Assembly: GCF_001598915.1 (NCBI RefSeq)
Contig: NZ_BDAP01000010.1
Span: 1 to 64,000 of the forward strand
Length of the DNA stretch: 64,000 nt
Direction: 5' to 3'
From: Williamsia muralis NBRC 105860
GTDB lineage: Bacteria > Actinomycetota > Actinomycetes > Mycobacteriales > Mycobacteriaceae
Part shown: piece after piece, positions 1 through 8,887 of the stretch
How the letters are laid out: every line of letters begins with the position of its first letter
Numbering within the stretch: position 1 is the first letter of the stretch
The notes under the pieces: model-generated
What the model was told of the DNA's origin: nothing
Database searches by the model: none
What the model saw: only the letters and a program-made list of their open reading frames with translations
Program-made: the position numbers and the translations under genes

Positions 1-21
1 AGAATCAAGTGTTTCGGTCAT
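1..21 (-). CDS. Start of an unidentified leftward gene (partial)
   Basis: On the minus strand an ATG at position 21 is preceded by GGAAGG at 9 bases spacing, and the seven codons MTETLDS stay open to the window edge. It lies just past the abrupt end of the M23 peptidase gene, so it may be the first gene of the insertion that truncated it. Too little is visible to name a product. Confidence 0.3.
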
Positions 22-83
22 CGTCGATCCTTCCCGCCAAGCTCAGCTCGGCGTGTTGAACCAATGACCGGATCAACCGTTAT

Positions 84-1199
84 TTAGACAGTCCCACCGT
101 TACCGACGGTGGCGATCTCCTGGCCGGCGGTGACGAATTGTCCCACCGTGACGGTGTTTTCGTTGTTGTGTCCGTAGGTAGTGATGGTCCCGTCGTTGTG
201 CTGGATGCGAACCCACAGCCCGAATCCCTGTGCCGGGCCCGAGCTGATGACCACCCCGTCGGCGACGGCAACGATGGGTGTTCCTGTCGAGTTGGCGATG
301 TCGATGCCTTGGTGGTTGCGGCCGTCACCGAACGGGGAAGTGATTGTCCCCGAGGTCGGCGCGACGTACTGCCGGCCGACGGTCGAAATCTCAGTTGGAG
401 TTTCGATTGGTGCCGGCGGGCTGGAGGTGTCCGGAGGCAGTGGTGGCGTGGTCGACGGGACGGGCGCCGACGGAGTTGCCGGTGCGGCGCTGGGTACGGG
501 GGGCGTGGATCCGATAGATGCCGTCGATTCGATGGCCTGTGTGGTGGTTGTCGATGGCGGCGGCGGCGGCAATCCAGGGGTTGCAGGCGCGGTGGCGCTG
601 AGCTGCCCGGTGTGTGTGGGTGATGCGGGCGCAGGTGCAGGTGCAGGTGCGAAAGAGGATGCCAGAGTGTGGACGATGGTCGGGCTGTGCGGAGTCCCGG
701 CGGCGGTGAGAGTGGCAACGATGTCACCGAAGTGCAGCGCTCTCATTGCTTCGGTGGTCTCGCTGGGATCGAGATTGGCTAGGGGGCTCAGGCATTGGGC
801 GAGGGCCTGGGCATCTGCGTTGGGGGCACCGAGGGTGGCGAGTGACCACTGGGCAACGCATGTGCCCACCTCGCGGCCCACTCCCGCCAGGGCAGCAACG
901 CCGTTGTCGGTGACCATCGCCTGGGCGTTCATTACCGCCAGCTGCAGCAATTCTCGTCGGATGTGGGTGCTGTCGGCGACGGATTGATCTCCCGACGCCA
1001 CGTCGGCGACCTCGTCGGACACGAGCTGATGGGCGTTCATTAGAGAGAGCTCGGGTGCTGAGGCCGGCTGCTGTTCTTGCTGTGGGTGGACAAGAACTAA
1101 CGCCCCGGCTGCGGCGACCACACAGCCTGTGGAGGTTGCCGCTGTCCAACGGCGGCGTGTTCGCGGTCTGCGGGAACGAACAAATACTTCAAAGCGCAC
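84..1199 (-). CDS. M23 (LytM) peptidase, C-terminally truncated
   Basis: Predicted secreted or membrane-anchored cell-wall endopeptidase of 371 aa. The GTG at 1199 is chosen because AAGGAG sits about 7 bases upstream; a longer frame to 1280 lacks this. There is a basic N-terminus and one hydrophobic segment (about residues 23-36), an alanine-rich helical middle, and a long Pro/Ser/Thr linker. A LytM domain begins in the last 95 residues with the zinc-ligand region GDGRNHQGIDIA. The frame stops after VGNGGTV, where the family normally continues to a second zinc ligand pair (HLHFE). The catalytic HxH is therefore missing and the enzyme should be inactive unless it works as a binding protein. 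The stop lies close to a probable insertion boundary. An intact M23 domain is found in the conjugation operon (57163-59205). Confidence 0.75.
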   Translation of the reverse strand: MRFEVFVRSRRPRTRRRWTAATSTGCVVAAAGALVLVHPQQEQQPASAPELSLMNAHQLVSDEVADVASGDQSVADSTHIRRELLQLAVMNAQAMVTDNGVAALAGVGREVGTCVAQWSLATLGAPNADAQALAQCLSPLANLDPSETTEAMRALHFGDIVATLTAAGTPHSPTIVHTLASSFAPAPAPAPASPTHTGQLSATAPATPGLPPPPPSTTTTQAIESTASIGSTPPVPSAAPATPSAPVPSTTPPLPPDTSSPPAPIETPTEISTVGRQYVAPTSGTITSPFGDGRNHQGIDIANSTGTPIVAVADGVVISSGPAQGFGLWVRIQHNDGTITTYGHNNENTVTVGQFVTAGQEIATVGNGGTV

Positions 1200-1590
1200 G
1201 GCAACGCTCCTTTTGGAGGTGTCGGGAAGGGGCGGACCGCACGAGTTTTGACAGGGTCCACCACCGGGCGTAGACCCCACTATTGCACTCCTTTCCCAGA
1301 TGCACCATAGGAAACAGCAGCCTCATCTGAATCACAAACATGTGATTACAGGAGTCGGCTCAGCGCGTGAGATCGATTGTGTGCCCGTAAATTTGGTCCA
1401 CACTCACTGTTCGACGCAAGTTTCTGGCGAGGTGCACTTAGTGCGGCTGCGACGAGCGACCCCGCGTAGGCACTGGGCAGCAGACACAAGTTTCTGTCAT
1501 CGGCGGGACTGTCCACTACGATGAGGGTCAATACCTCCCAGGGGTAAACCCAGAAAACGACAGCGAGCGCAGACACAAAGGGGGTGGGCG
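1200..1590. other. Intergenic region between divergent genes
   Basis: About 390 bases separating the leftward M23 gene from the rightward copper island. No convincing gene is seen. The only recognisable element is the CsoR-like operator listed separately. A ribosome binding site (AAAGGGGG) lies just before the ATG at 1591. Confidence 0.5.
1530..1547. promoter_or_regulatory. Putative CsoR copper operator (degenerate)
   Basis: ATACCTCCCAGGGGTAA resembles the G/C-tract palindromes at 5085 and 8859 but is less symmetric. It lies about 45 bases before the DUF6153 gene, the first gene of the copper island, so copper-dependent CsoR control is plausible. Confidence 0.5.
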
Positions 1591-2085
1591 ATGTCAGGGT
1601 TTGTAGGCGGTCATGGCAGCACTGATGTTGTCCTGCGTCATCGGCCGGGCCGCGGTCGCTGGTTGACCGCGGCGGCGATGGCGTGCGCCGCTTTCGCTGT
1701 ACTTGTGGGTGTGTTGTTGATGCATTCGGTGCCTATGGTGCATCCTCCGGCCGGGCACGGTGTGGCCGGTGTTTCCACCGCTACGGTCACGCACCCGGCT
1801 AGCCATGACCACACCGCCCTCGCCGATCTGACCGCCCTTGGGATGCACGGCGCGGGCGTGGTGATGGATATGGGTTGCGGCGACGGCTGTACGCCGCACA
1901 CCGGGATGGCGATGTGCATGGCGGTGGTCAGTGTGGTGGCTGCCCTGCTGATGACACGTCGGCTAGTGGCGCATCTGCCCACCGTCGGTGGGGCTCACCA
2001 GATGCGGTGGACGGGCAGGTACACCTCGCGTGCACCGCCGTGGGCGACACCCTCGTTGGAGAAGTTGTCGGTGTTGCGGATCTGA
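1591..2085 (+). CDS. DUF6153-like small membrane protein
   Basis: A 164-aa protein with an N-terminal basic stretch, a transmembrane helix at about residues 26-46, a His/Met-rich exposed segment (HPASHDHT, GMHG, MDMGCGDGC) and a second hydrophobic helix at about 105-125. The layout matches DUF6153, small proteins that commonly accompany DUF305 lipoproteins in actinobacterial copper islands. The His, Met and Cys residues would suit periplasmic copper binding, but that is inference. The start is supported by AAAGGGGG. It is first in the copper island, behind the putative CsoR operator at 1530. Confidence 0.65.
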   Translation: MSGFVGGHGSTDVVLRHRPGRGRWLTAAAMACAAFAVLVGVLLMHSVPMVHPPAGHGVAGVSTATVTHPASHDHTALADLTALGMHGAGVVMDMGCGDGCTPHTGMAMCMAVVSVVAALLMTRRLVAHLPTVGGAHQMRWTGRYTSRAPPWATPSLEKLSVLRI

Positions 2086-2191
2086 CAGACGAAGTGCCCT
2101 GGGCACTTTCGTTGTGACGTTGTACGTGCTTATCGGCGCGTCGCGATCCCTGATCCCCACACATCCACATTTCTTTTCCAAGGAGACGATT

Positions 2192-2848
2192 ATGTTCTTG
2201 ACCCGTTCTGCCCGACTCAAAGTTGTTGTATCCGGTGCTGGTGTCGCTGCGGCCGTGGTGTTGGCCGGCTGTGGCGGTGACGGTGGCCACGACATGGATT
2301 CGATGGGTGGCGACTCGATGTCGGCGCCTGCATCTACCAGCACGACCGCTCCCTCGACTTCGACGGGGGCCACCGCCCAATTCAACGACGCCGATGTGAT
2401 GTTCGCCCAGATGATGTACCCCCACCACGCCCAGGCTGTCGAGATGGCCGAGCTGGTACAGGGACGCACCACCAATCCTCAGGTCATCGAGCTGGCCGCG
2501 GCGATCAAAGCCGCTCAAGGCCCGGAAATGGCGCAATTACAGCAGTGGCTGCAGCAGTGGGGTAAACCTGCTCCGAGCGCCGATATGGGCAGCATGGACC
2601 ACGGCAGCGACGGCATGAGCGGCATGATGTCTGAGCAAGATATGACCGAGCTCAAAGCCAAAAACGGCGCCGAGTTCGATCAGGCGTGGCTGACAATGAT
2701 GATCGAGCACCACACCGGTGCGATCGAGATGGCCAACACCGAAATCGCGGACGGCTCTAACGAGCAGGCCAAAGAGATGGCTCGCACAATCGTGCAAACC
2801 CAGCAGGCCGAAATCGACACCATGAAGTCGCTACAAGCCCAGTCCTAA
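2192..2848 (+). CDS. DUF305 lipoprotein
   Basis: A 218-aa exported lipoprotein. The ATG at 2192 follows AAGGAG by 6 bases. The signal peptide ends in a lipobox (VLAGC, Cys at about residue 25), followed by a Ser/Thr linker. The DUF305 domain shows its two characteristic paired-histidine helices, MMYPHHAQAVEMAE and MMIEHHTGAIEMAN, separated by a Met/Asp-rich loop. DUF305 proteins are ferritin-like helical bundles often linked to copper handling outside the membrane. It sits between the DUF6153 protein and the L,D-transpeptidase, and is followed by two hairpins that probably end the transcript. Confidence 0.88.
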   Translation: MFLTRSARLKVVVSGAGVAAAVVLAGCGGDGGHDMDSMGGDSMSAPASTSTTAPSTSTGATAQFNDADVMFAQMMYPHHAQAVEMAELVQGRTTNPQVIELAAAIKAAQGPEMAQLQQWLQQWGKPAPSADMGSMDHGSDGMSGMMSEQDMTELKAKNGAEFDQAWLTMMIEHHTGAIEMANTEIADGSNEQAKEMARTIVQTQQAEIDTMKSLQAQS

Positions 2849-2871
2849 CCCCTCACCAGCTGTCGTCGGGC

Positions 2872-2902
2872 CGGAACCTACTGATGCGGTCAGTAGGTTC
2901 CG
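2872..2902 (+). terminator. Hairpin terminator after the DUF305 gene
   Basis: A perfect 12-bp inverted repeat (CGGAACCTACTG / CAGTAGGTTCCG) with a 7-base loop lies 24 bases after the stop codon. There is no clear T-run. Confidence 0.65.
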
Positions 2903-2952
2903 CCCTCGACCAGTTGCCCCCTCACCCTTCTTCACCTCAGGAACGGCTCCCT

Positions 2953-2974
2953 CCCCCGGCCCTCTCGCCGGGGG
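2953..2974 (+). terminator. Second GC-rich hairpin
   Basis: CCCCCGGC and GCCGGGGG pair around a 6-base loop, about 50 bases after the first hairpin and 36 bases before the next gene. It could be a backup terminator or part of the leader of the L,D-transpeptidase transcript. Confidence 0.45.
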
Positions 2975-3009
2975 CGCGGGGCCGCTGAGCTTTGACTTAC
3001 GGAGATTTC

Positions 3010-4236
3010 ATGCGCACCCCTCATCACCGAGGGCTCCTGGTGCTGGTGCTCGTCATGGCGACACTGGCCGCCTGTAGTTCCTCCCCCTCACCGTCGACGT
3101 TGAGTTCATCCTCACCGGCAGCAACCTCGGCGGTCGACGCGCCGCAACTGACCATCACCCCCGGCGACGGCACCACCACGGTCAAGCCCACCGACCGGGT
3201 TGAGGTTCAAACATCTATGGGCACCTTGGAATCGGTGGTGCTGACCAACGAGACCGGAGCCCAGATCGCCGGGTTCTACACCCCGGACCGAATAGATTGG
3301 AAACCCGCTGTTCCCTTGGGGTATGGCCGTACTTACACGCTGACCGCCACTGCTGTTCAAGAGGATCAACGCACCGAACGCACCATCTCGTTCTCGACGG
3401 TCACACCGGGTAACCAGACCAAACCGACCTTTGTCAGCACCGGCGGAAACCTGCTCACCGACGGCGCCACCTACGGGGTAGGGATGGTGGTGGTCGCCCA
3501 GTTCGACGAGCCGATCGGCGACCGGGCCGCCGCCGAACGTTCACTCGAGGTGCGGACCGATCCCCCAGTCACCGGTTCGTGGAACTGGGTCGACGAGCGA
3601 AACGTGCACTGGCGTCCTCGCGAGTACTACGCCCCCGGGATCACCGTGACCGTAAGCGCGAACATCTACGGGGTTCAGTTGGGAGAGAACCTATTTGGGC
3701 AAGAGGACGTATCGACCTCGTTCACCATTGGTGATGCGCACGTCTCGATCGCCGATGACACCACCAAACAAGTCTCGGTGTTCAGCAACGGTGAGCTGGT
3801 GCGCACCATGCCTACCTCGATGGGTCGCGGCGGCACCGAAACGGTCAATGGCCGCACCATCCATTTCTGGACTCAATCGGGCCCGTACACCGTCCTGGAC
3901 AAGGCCAACCCGGTCATCATGGATTCCTCCACCTACGGACTCCCGGTGAACTCTCGCCTGGGCTATCGCCAGTCGATCAACTACGCCACCCGCATCAGCA
4001 ACGACGGCATCTACCTGCACGAGCTTGTTGACACCATCGCCCAGCAGGGCAACACCAACATGTCCGCCGGATGCCTCAATCTCAACCCGGACAATGCGCG
4101 CTGGTTTTGCGACTTCTCGGTACCAGGCGACATCGTCGAGGTCCGCAATACCGGAGGCCCCCCACTGGAGCTCTGGCAGAACGGTGACTGGAGTGTGCCG
4201 TGGGACCAGTGGCTCGATGGAAGTGCGCTGCAATGA
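3010..4236 (+). CDS. L,D-transpeptidase lipoprotein (YkuD)
   Basis: A 408-aa exported lipoprotein predicted to form 3-3 cross-links in peptidoglycan. The ATG at 3010 is preceded by ACGGAG; a signal peptide ends in the lipobox LAAC. Two Ig-like beta domains (about residues 45-130 and 135-245) precede a YkuD domain with the active-site cysteine in SAGCLNLN. The usual signature is S/T-H-G-C-x-N; here the histidine before Gly-Cys is alanine, though the upstream catalytic His (YLHE) is present. Domain order matches mycobacterial Ldt enzymes. It overlaps the next gene by ATGA. Its place in a copper island is unusual and may relate to known copper inhibition of Ldt enzymes. Confidence 0.85.
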   Translation: MRTPHHRGLLVLVLVMATLAACSSSPSPSTLSSSSPAATSAVDAPQLTITPGDGTTTVKPTDRVEVQTSMGTLESVVLTNETGAQIAGFYTPDRIDWKPAVPLGYGRTYTLTATAVQEDQRTERTISFSTVTPGNQTKPTFVSTGGNLLTDGATYGVGMVVVAQFDEPIGDRAAAERSLEVRTDPPVTGSWNWVDERNVHWRPREYYAPGITVTVSANIYGVQLGENLFGQEDVSTSFTIGDAHVSIADDTTKQVSVFSNGELVRTMPTSMGRGGTETVNGRTIHFWTQSGPYTVLDKANPVIMDSSTYGLPVNSRLGYRQSINYATRISNDGIYLHELVDTIAQQGNTNMSAGCLNLNPDNARWFCDFSVPGDIVEVRNTGGPPLELWQNGDWSVPWDQWLDGSALQ

Positions 4237-5084
4237 TATTCACTGCCCAACGACGCAGGGCCGCAGCAGTGGTGTTCCTGGTGGGCGTGGTGGCGGTAGC
4301 GGCTGGGTGCACCTCCGCCGCCCCTGCCCCCCGCCAGAATCCCTCAGCTGGTGTCGGCGACGTCACCGAGGCGATCACACTGTCTCCGGAGCTGACGCAT
4401 CTGCATGGGCTGCAGCTGTCCGCCGATCGCACGCTACTGGCCGGAACCCACACCGGGCTGGCTGCGATCACCCCCGCCGGCGCCACCACCGCCGTGGGCA
4501 CCTCCGATGACGACCTGATGGGTCTGAGCGGGATACCGGGCACTGATGTGGTCTTTGCCTCGGGGCATCCCGGCCGGTCCAGTTCGGCCCCCAATCCCTT
4601 GGGGCTGCGGGCCAGTACCGACGGTGGACGCACCTGGCAGGATCGCTCGCTAGTGGGCGAGGTCGACTTTCATGTGCTTGCCGCCGACGAGGGCCTCCTG
4701 ATCGGCTCTGATGGGGGTGCACGCCTGCTGATCTCCACTGACGCCGGCCACACCTGGAGTGCTGGAGCGCAGTTGGTGCCACGAACGCTGGCGATCAGCG
4801 CCGACGGTATCTGGGCAGCCACCGAGGACGGGATCGTGTGGCGTAGCACCGACGGCGGGCGCTCGTTTGCCCGCATCGCCGCGCCGACCATCGCGCTTCT
4901 GGCAGGCAGCGGCAGCGCGCTGTGGGCGATCGATGCCGACGGGTACGCCTGGCAACACTTCGAAAACCGGCCGTGGCTCAAGCATTCGTGGATCGGTGCT
5001 CCGCACGCACTCACCGTCGCGCCCGACGGCCTTGCCTATGCGGCGTCGACCACCCAGTTGTGGGTTCTCCAACCCCTCACTTGA
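4233..5084 (+). CDS. Exported BNR/sortilin-type beta-propeller lipoprotein
   Basis: A 283-aa protein starting at the ATG that overlaps the previous stop (ATGA). The signal peptide ends in a lipobox (VAAGC). The rest consists of blades with Asp-box-like motifs STDGGRTW, STDAGHTW and STDGGRSF, typical of the BNR/Vps10-like propellers that databases call F510_1955-type glycosylhydrolases. No catalytic residues can be assigned by eye and a binding role outside the membrane is as likely as hydrolysis. It is translationally coupled to the L,D-transpeptidase, and a CsoR operator begins directly after its stop codon. Confidence 0.78.
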   Translation: MIFTAQRRRAAAVVFLVGVVAVAAGCTSAAPAPRQNPSAGVGDVTEAITLSPELTHLHGLQLSADRTLLAGTHTGLAAITPAGATTAVGTSDDDLMGLSGIPGTDVVFASGHPGRSSSAPNPLGLRASTDGGRTWQDRSLVGEVDFHVLAADEGLLIGSDGGARLLISTDAGHTWSAGAQLVPRTLAISADGIWAATEDGIVWRSTDGGRSFARIAAPTIALLAGSGSALWAIDADGYAWQHFENRPWLKHSWIGAPHALTVAPDGLAYAASTTQLWVLQPLT

Positions 5085-5104
5085 ATACCCTAGGGGGGTA
5101 TGGT
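5085..5104 (+). promoter_or_regulatory. CsoR operator and promoter of the copZ-copA unit
   Basis: ATACCCTAGGGGGGTAT (5085-5101) is a near-palindromic CsoR-type operator. It overlaps a -10 box TATGGT (5099-5104), so bound CsoR would block RNA polymerase. The start of transcription would be near 5111, giving a leader of about 70 bases before copZ. Confidence 0.78.
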
Positions 5105-5182
5105 AGACATGGGGTGGGCCTTGATTGAGGGTCTCCGCGCAGGGCATGACCCGTGCGGCACTGAAGAAGAAATGGGGTTGTC

Positions 5183-5389
5183 ATGAGTACGTCCACTGTC
5201 ACTGTCACCGGAATGACCTGCGGACATTGCGCTTCGTCGGTCCGGGAAGAGGTCGGCGCCCTGGCGGGTGTGAGCGAGGTCGATGTTGACCTGAGCACCG
5301 GCAAAGTGACCATCACCAGCACCGACACCATCGAGCCGTCGGCGGTCAGGGCTGCGGTGGCTGAGGCGGGGTACCAGGTCGCCGAGTGA
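5183..5389 (+). CDS. copZ: Copper chaperone CopZ (HMA domain)
   Basis: A 68-aa single-domain heavy-metal-associated protein with the Cu(I)-binding motif MTCGHC at residues 11-16 and the ferredoxin-like fold pattern expected over the full length. It would carry Cu(I) in the cytosol and deliver it to the CopA ATPase encoded two genes downstream. Transcription should start at the CsoR-controlled promoter at 5085-5104. Confidence 0.92.
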   Translation: MSTSTVTVTGMTCGHCASSVREEVGALAGVSEVDVDLSTGKVTITSTDTIEPSAVRAAVAEAGYQVAE

Positions 5390-5400
5390 CAACGGCAGGC

Positions 5401-5436
5401 CCCCGGCGCCGGACGAATGTCGGTGCGGCGCCGGGT
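5401..5436 (+). terminator. Intercistronic GC hairpin after copZ
   Basis: CCCGGCGCCG (5402-5411) pairs with CGGCGCCGGG (5426-5435). It lies between copZ and the next gene and could attenuate or process the mRNA, giving more CopZ than downstream products. Confidence 0.5.
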
Positions 5437-5477
5437 ATCTGCCCTTCCCACCCGTTACATGAGCGAGGAGAACGATT

Positions 5478-6455
5478 GTGAACACCGCGACCCGGTTAGC
5501 TCTGTACGGTGCGGGTCTGGTGGCCGTCTTTGTCGCCGCCTTCATCGCGGCCGGTGCTGTGGTGCCTGATCGGGTCGCGAGCGACTGGACCACTTCAGCC
5601 GACCACACCGCCCATACCCCCACCACGGACGCCGCTACTGCCCCTGCACCCGAGGCCGCACCGGTACGCGGGGTGTCGATCGCCGCTGACGGCTTTGCCT
5701 TGACCGGCCTAGCAGCCCCCACCCGCGTCGGTGAGAGCGGCGAGCTGGCATTCACCATCGCCGGCCCGGACGGTCGCTCCGTCACCTCGTTTGCCACGTC
5801 CCACGACAAACAGCTGCATGCGATCATCGTCGCCACAGATGGCAGCCACTATCGGCACGTGCACCCCACGATGGACGCCGGTGGGCGGTGGGCGTTGCCG
5901 TGGCAATGGCCCGCTGCCGGCAGCTATCGCGTCTTCGCTGATTTCGTGCCCGCGGCCACCGGAACCGCCCTCACGCTGACCAGCACTGTGACCGTGGCCG
6001 GCGAGGTAGCACCATCGTTGCCGCGGCCAGTAAGCGCGACCGATGACGTGGCTGGCTTTCAGGTCAGCCTCCAGGGAAGCCTCAGTACCGCCGGCACCTC
6101 GATGGTCACGGCCCGCATCAGCCGAGACGGCAACCCTGTGACGACCTTGCAGCCTTACCTGGGCGCCTACGGACACCTCGTTGCCCTCCGTGAGGGCGAT
6201 CTGGCCTACCTGCATGTGCACCCCGAAGGCGCGTCCCCCAGTGGCCCGGACCAGCTTTCCGGTCCGCACGTGCAGTTCGCGACGGGCGCACCCACCCCGG
6301 GCCGGTATCTGCTGTATTTCGATTTTCAGGTGGACGGCCAAGTCCACACCGCCGAGTTCGTCCTGCAGACCACCGGGGCGCAACCCACGGCGCCACCGGC
6401 AGGACAACCCGCCCCGAACCCGTCTGCGCCCACCGATGCCCATGGTGGCCATTAA
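5478..6455 (+). CDS. Membrane-anchored exported protein of the copper operon
   Basis: A 325-aa protein starting at GTG 5478 behind GAGGAG. One N-terminal helix (about residues 7-29) anchors or exports it. Two beta-rich modules follow, with conserved His-containing strands (HAIIVATDGSHYRHVHP and LAYLHVHPEG) and a His-rich C-terminus ending in HGGH. Homologous proteins are regularly found between copZ and copA in actinobacterial copper loci; the function is not established. The histidines suggest extracytoplasmic copper binding (inference). Confidence 0.7.
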   Translation: MNTATRLALYGAGLVAVFVAAFIAAGAVVPDRVASDWTTSADHTAHTPTTDAATAPAPEAAPVRGVSIAADGFALTGLAAPTRVGESGELAFTIAGPDGRSVTSFATSHDKQLHAIIVATDGSHYRHVHPTMDAGGRWALPWQWPAAGSYRVFADFVPAATGTALTLTSTVTVAGEVAPSLPRPVSATDDVAGFQVSLQGSLSTAGTSMVTARISRDGNPVTTLQPYLGAYGHLVALREGDLAYLHVHPEGASPSGPDQLSGPHVQFATGAPTPGRYLLYFDFQVDGQVHTAEFVLQTTGAQPTAPPAGQPAPNPSAPTDAHGGH

Positions 6456-6509
6456 TCCACCGCCGTTCGGCGCCCACACGCCAACGCTAACCATTCCCGA
6501 GGAGCATCC

Positions 6510-8825
6510 ATGGTCACCGCACCTGCATCCCAGCCCGAGGCTGCGATCGAACTCGAGATCGGCGGCATGACCTGCGCGTCATGCGCCAACCGGATCGAAC
6601 GCAAACTCAACAAGCTGCCCGGGGTGACCGCGACAGTGAACTACGCGACCGAAAAGGCGAAGGTCACCGCAGCCTCCCCGGACCTGGATCCACACACCCT
6701 GATTGCCGCCGTCGAGGACGCTGGCTACACCGCAGCACTTCCTACCTCCGGCCCCGCCGATGGCAGTGGCGCCGACGACGAGCAGGCGCGCCCTGATCGC
6801 GAGCTCGTCGCGTTACGTCAGCGTCTATGGGTGTCGGTGGCCCTCACCGTTCCAGTCATCGCACTGGCGATGATTCCGGCGTTGCAATTCACCTATTGGC
6901 AATGGGCCTCACTCACCCTGGCCGCACCGGTAATCGTATGGGGGGCTTGGCCGTTTCACACAGCGGCATGGACGAACCTGCGCCACGGAGCGGCCACCAT
7001 GGACACCCTGGTGTCGGTCGGCACCCTGGCAGCCTTGGCCTGGTCGATTTACGCGCTGTTCTGGGGTACTGCCGGGCAACCGGGGATGACCCACGGTTTT
7101 GAGCTGACCGTTTCTCCGTCCGACGGCGCAGGCAACATCTACCTGGAAGTAGCCGCGGGAGTCACCATGTTCGTCTTGGCCGGCCGCTACTTCGAAAAGC
7201 AATCCAAACGCCAAGCAGGCGCGGCACTGCGGGCCTTGCTTGAACTCGGCGCCAAAGAGGTGGCCGTGCTGCGCAACGGCACCGAAACGCAAATCCCGAT
7301 CGCCGAGTTGCAGGTGGGCGACAGCTTTGTGGTGCGACCCGGAGAAAAGATCGCCACCGACGGGGTCATCATCACAGGAAACTCCGCGGTCGATGCAAGC
7401 ATGCTGACCGGTGAATCACTGCCGGTGGAAGTCAGCGAAGGTGATGCGGTCACCGGTGCCACCGTCAACGCCGGCGGCCGGCTCATCGTGCGGGCCACCC
7501 GTGTGGGCTCCGATACCCAGTTGGCGCGAATGGCCCAACTCGTCGAAGACGCCCAATCAGGCAAAGCCCAAGTCCAGCGACTCGCTGATCGCATTTCCGG
7601 GATCTTCGTCCCCATCGTCATCGCTATCGCAGTCGCCGTTCTAGGAGGCTGGATCGGTGCCGGGTTCCCGCTCAGCGCCGCCTTCACCGCCGCCGTAGCG
7701 GTGCTGATCATCGCCTGCCCCTGTGCGCTGGGGTTAGCCACTCCGACCGCATTGCTGGTGGGCACCGGCCGCGGCGCGCAACTGGGAATCCTCATCAAAG
7801 GGCCCGAAGTACTCGAATCGATCCGCGCTGTGGACACCATCGTCCTGGACAAAACCGGCACGGTGACCACTGGAACGATGACCCTGCACGACATCGTCAC
7901 CGCCCCCGATGTCTCTTCCGACGATGTCTTGCGTCTGGCCGGCGCGCTCGAGCACGCCTCCGAACACCCGATCGCCCGGGCCATCGCCGCCGCGGCCGAC
8001 CAAGCCGGACCGCTGCCGTCGGTGGAGTCGTTCACCAGCGTGGACGGCAAAGGCGTGCACGGTGTCATCGACGGTCACGCTGTACTGGTGGGCCGTGAGA
8101 GCTTGCTTGCCGACTGGTCCCTTCATCTCGACGACACCCTGTCCGCAGCCAAGTCTGCCGCCGAGCAGACCGGCCAAACTGCGGTGGTCGTCGCCTGGGA
8201 TGGGCACGTGCAAGGTGTGCTGGTGGTCGCCGACACGGTGAAGCCGACCAGCGCCGCCGCGATCGCGCAGTTCACTGCCCTGGGCCTGACCCCGATCCTG
8301 CTGACCGGGGACAACCGCGCCGCCGCCGATCATGTCGCCGCCCAGGTCGGTATCACCGAGGTCATCGCCGAGGTCCTGCCCCAGGACAAACTCACCGTCA
8401 TCGCCGACCTGCAGAAAAAGGGCAAAACAGTGGCCATGGTGGGCGATGGGGTCAATGACGCTGCCGCCCTTGCCCAGGCCGATCTGGGCCTAGCGATGGG
8501 TACCGGCACAGACGTGGCCATCGAAGCCGCCGACATCACCTTGGTACGTGGCGATCTGCGCTCGGCCGCAGACGCCATCCGGTTGGCCCGCAGAACCCTA
8601 CGGACCATCAAGATGAACTTGTTCTGGGCATTCGCCTACAACATTGCCGCAATACCCCTGGCCGCTCTTGGGTTGCTCAACCCCATGCTTGCCGGTGCCG
8701 CGATGGCCTTTTCCAGTGTGTTCGTGGTCAGCAATAGCTTGCGACTACGCACGTTCACCTCCCAGGCCACCTCGACCCCCTCGCTCACGCCCGACGCACC
8801 GGCCCGGTCGCTGCAGCACGCCTGA
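6510..8825 (+). CDS. copA: Cu(I)-exporting P1B-type ATPase CopA
   Basis: A 771-aa copper pump that moves Cu(I) from cytosol to outside at the cost of ATP. It has an N-terminal HMA domain with MTCASC (residues 20-25), eight predicted membrane helices, the actuator motif TGES, the transmembrane metal site CPC in [12 protein letters not shown] (about residue 401), the phosphorylation site DKTGT (Asp at about 447), the SEHP motif of the nucleotide domain and the hinge GDGVND (about 645). Length and motif order are normal for the family. The start is supported by GAGGAG. It is co-transcribed with copZ and the exported protein upstream. Confidence 0.94.
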   Translation: MVTAPASQPEAAIELEIGGMTCASCANRIERKLNKLPGVTATVNYATEKAKVTAASPDLDPHTLIAAVEDAGYTAALPTSGPADGSGADDEQARPDRELVALRQRLWVSVALTVPVIALAMIPALQFTYWQWASLTLAAPVIVWGAWPFHTAAWTNLRHGAATMDTLVSVGTLAALAWSIYALFWGTAGQPGMTHGFELTVSPSDGAGNIYLEVAAGVTMFVLAGRYFEKQSKRQAGAALRALLELGAKEVAVLRNGTETQIPIAELQVGDSFVVRPGEKIATDGVIITGNSAVDASMLTGESLPVEVSEGDAVTGATVNAGGRLIVRATRVGSDTQLARMAQLVEDAQSGKAQVQRLADRISGIFVPIVIAIAVAVLGGWIGAGFPLSAAFTAAVAVLIIACPCALGLATPTALLVGTGRGAQLGILIKGPEVLESIRAVDTIVLDKTGTVTTGTMTLHDIVTAPDVSSDDVLRLAGALEHASEHPIARAIAAAADQAGPLPSVESFTSVDGKGVHGVIDGHAVLVGRESLLADWSLHLDDTLSAAKSAAEQTGQTAVVVAWDGHVQGVLVVADTVKPTSAAAIAQFTALGLTPILLTGDNRAAADHVAAQVGITEVIAEVLPQDKLTVIADLQKKGKTVAMVGDGVNDAAALAQADLGLAMGTGTDVAIEAADITLVRGDLRSAADAIRLARRTLRTIKMNLFWAFAYNIAAIPLAALGLLNPMLAGAAMAFSSVFVVSNSLRLRTFTSQATSTPSLTPDAPARSLQHA

Positions 8826-8858
8826 CCACCCACCCACCAACAGCTTCACCCTCGACTA

Positions 8859-8880
8859 ATACCCCTGGGGGGTATAGGAT
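8859..8880 (+). promoter_or_regulatory. CsoR operator and leaderless promoter of copB
   Basis: ATACCCCTGGGGGGTAT (8859-8875) is a strong CsoR-type palindrome. It abuts the -10 box TAGGAT (8875-8880), which lies 7 bases before the ATG at 8888. There is no ribosome binding site, so the mRNA is probably leaderless. Confidence 0.8.
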
Positions 8881-8887
8881 GGTAGTT

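Noticed and set aside
181-987. Long plus-strand frame opposite the M23 gene
   Set aside because: It is the antisense of a high-GC coding gene; the minus strand has signal, linker and LytM domain.
8846-8880. The ATG at 8879 as start of copB
   Set aside because: It lies in the -10 box; the promoter spacing fits ATG 8888.
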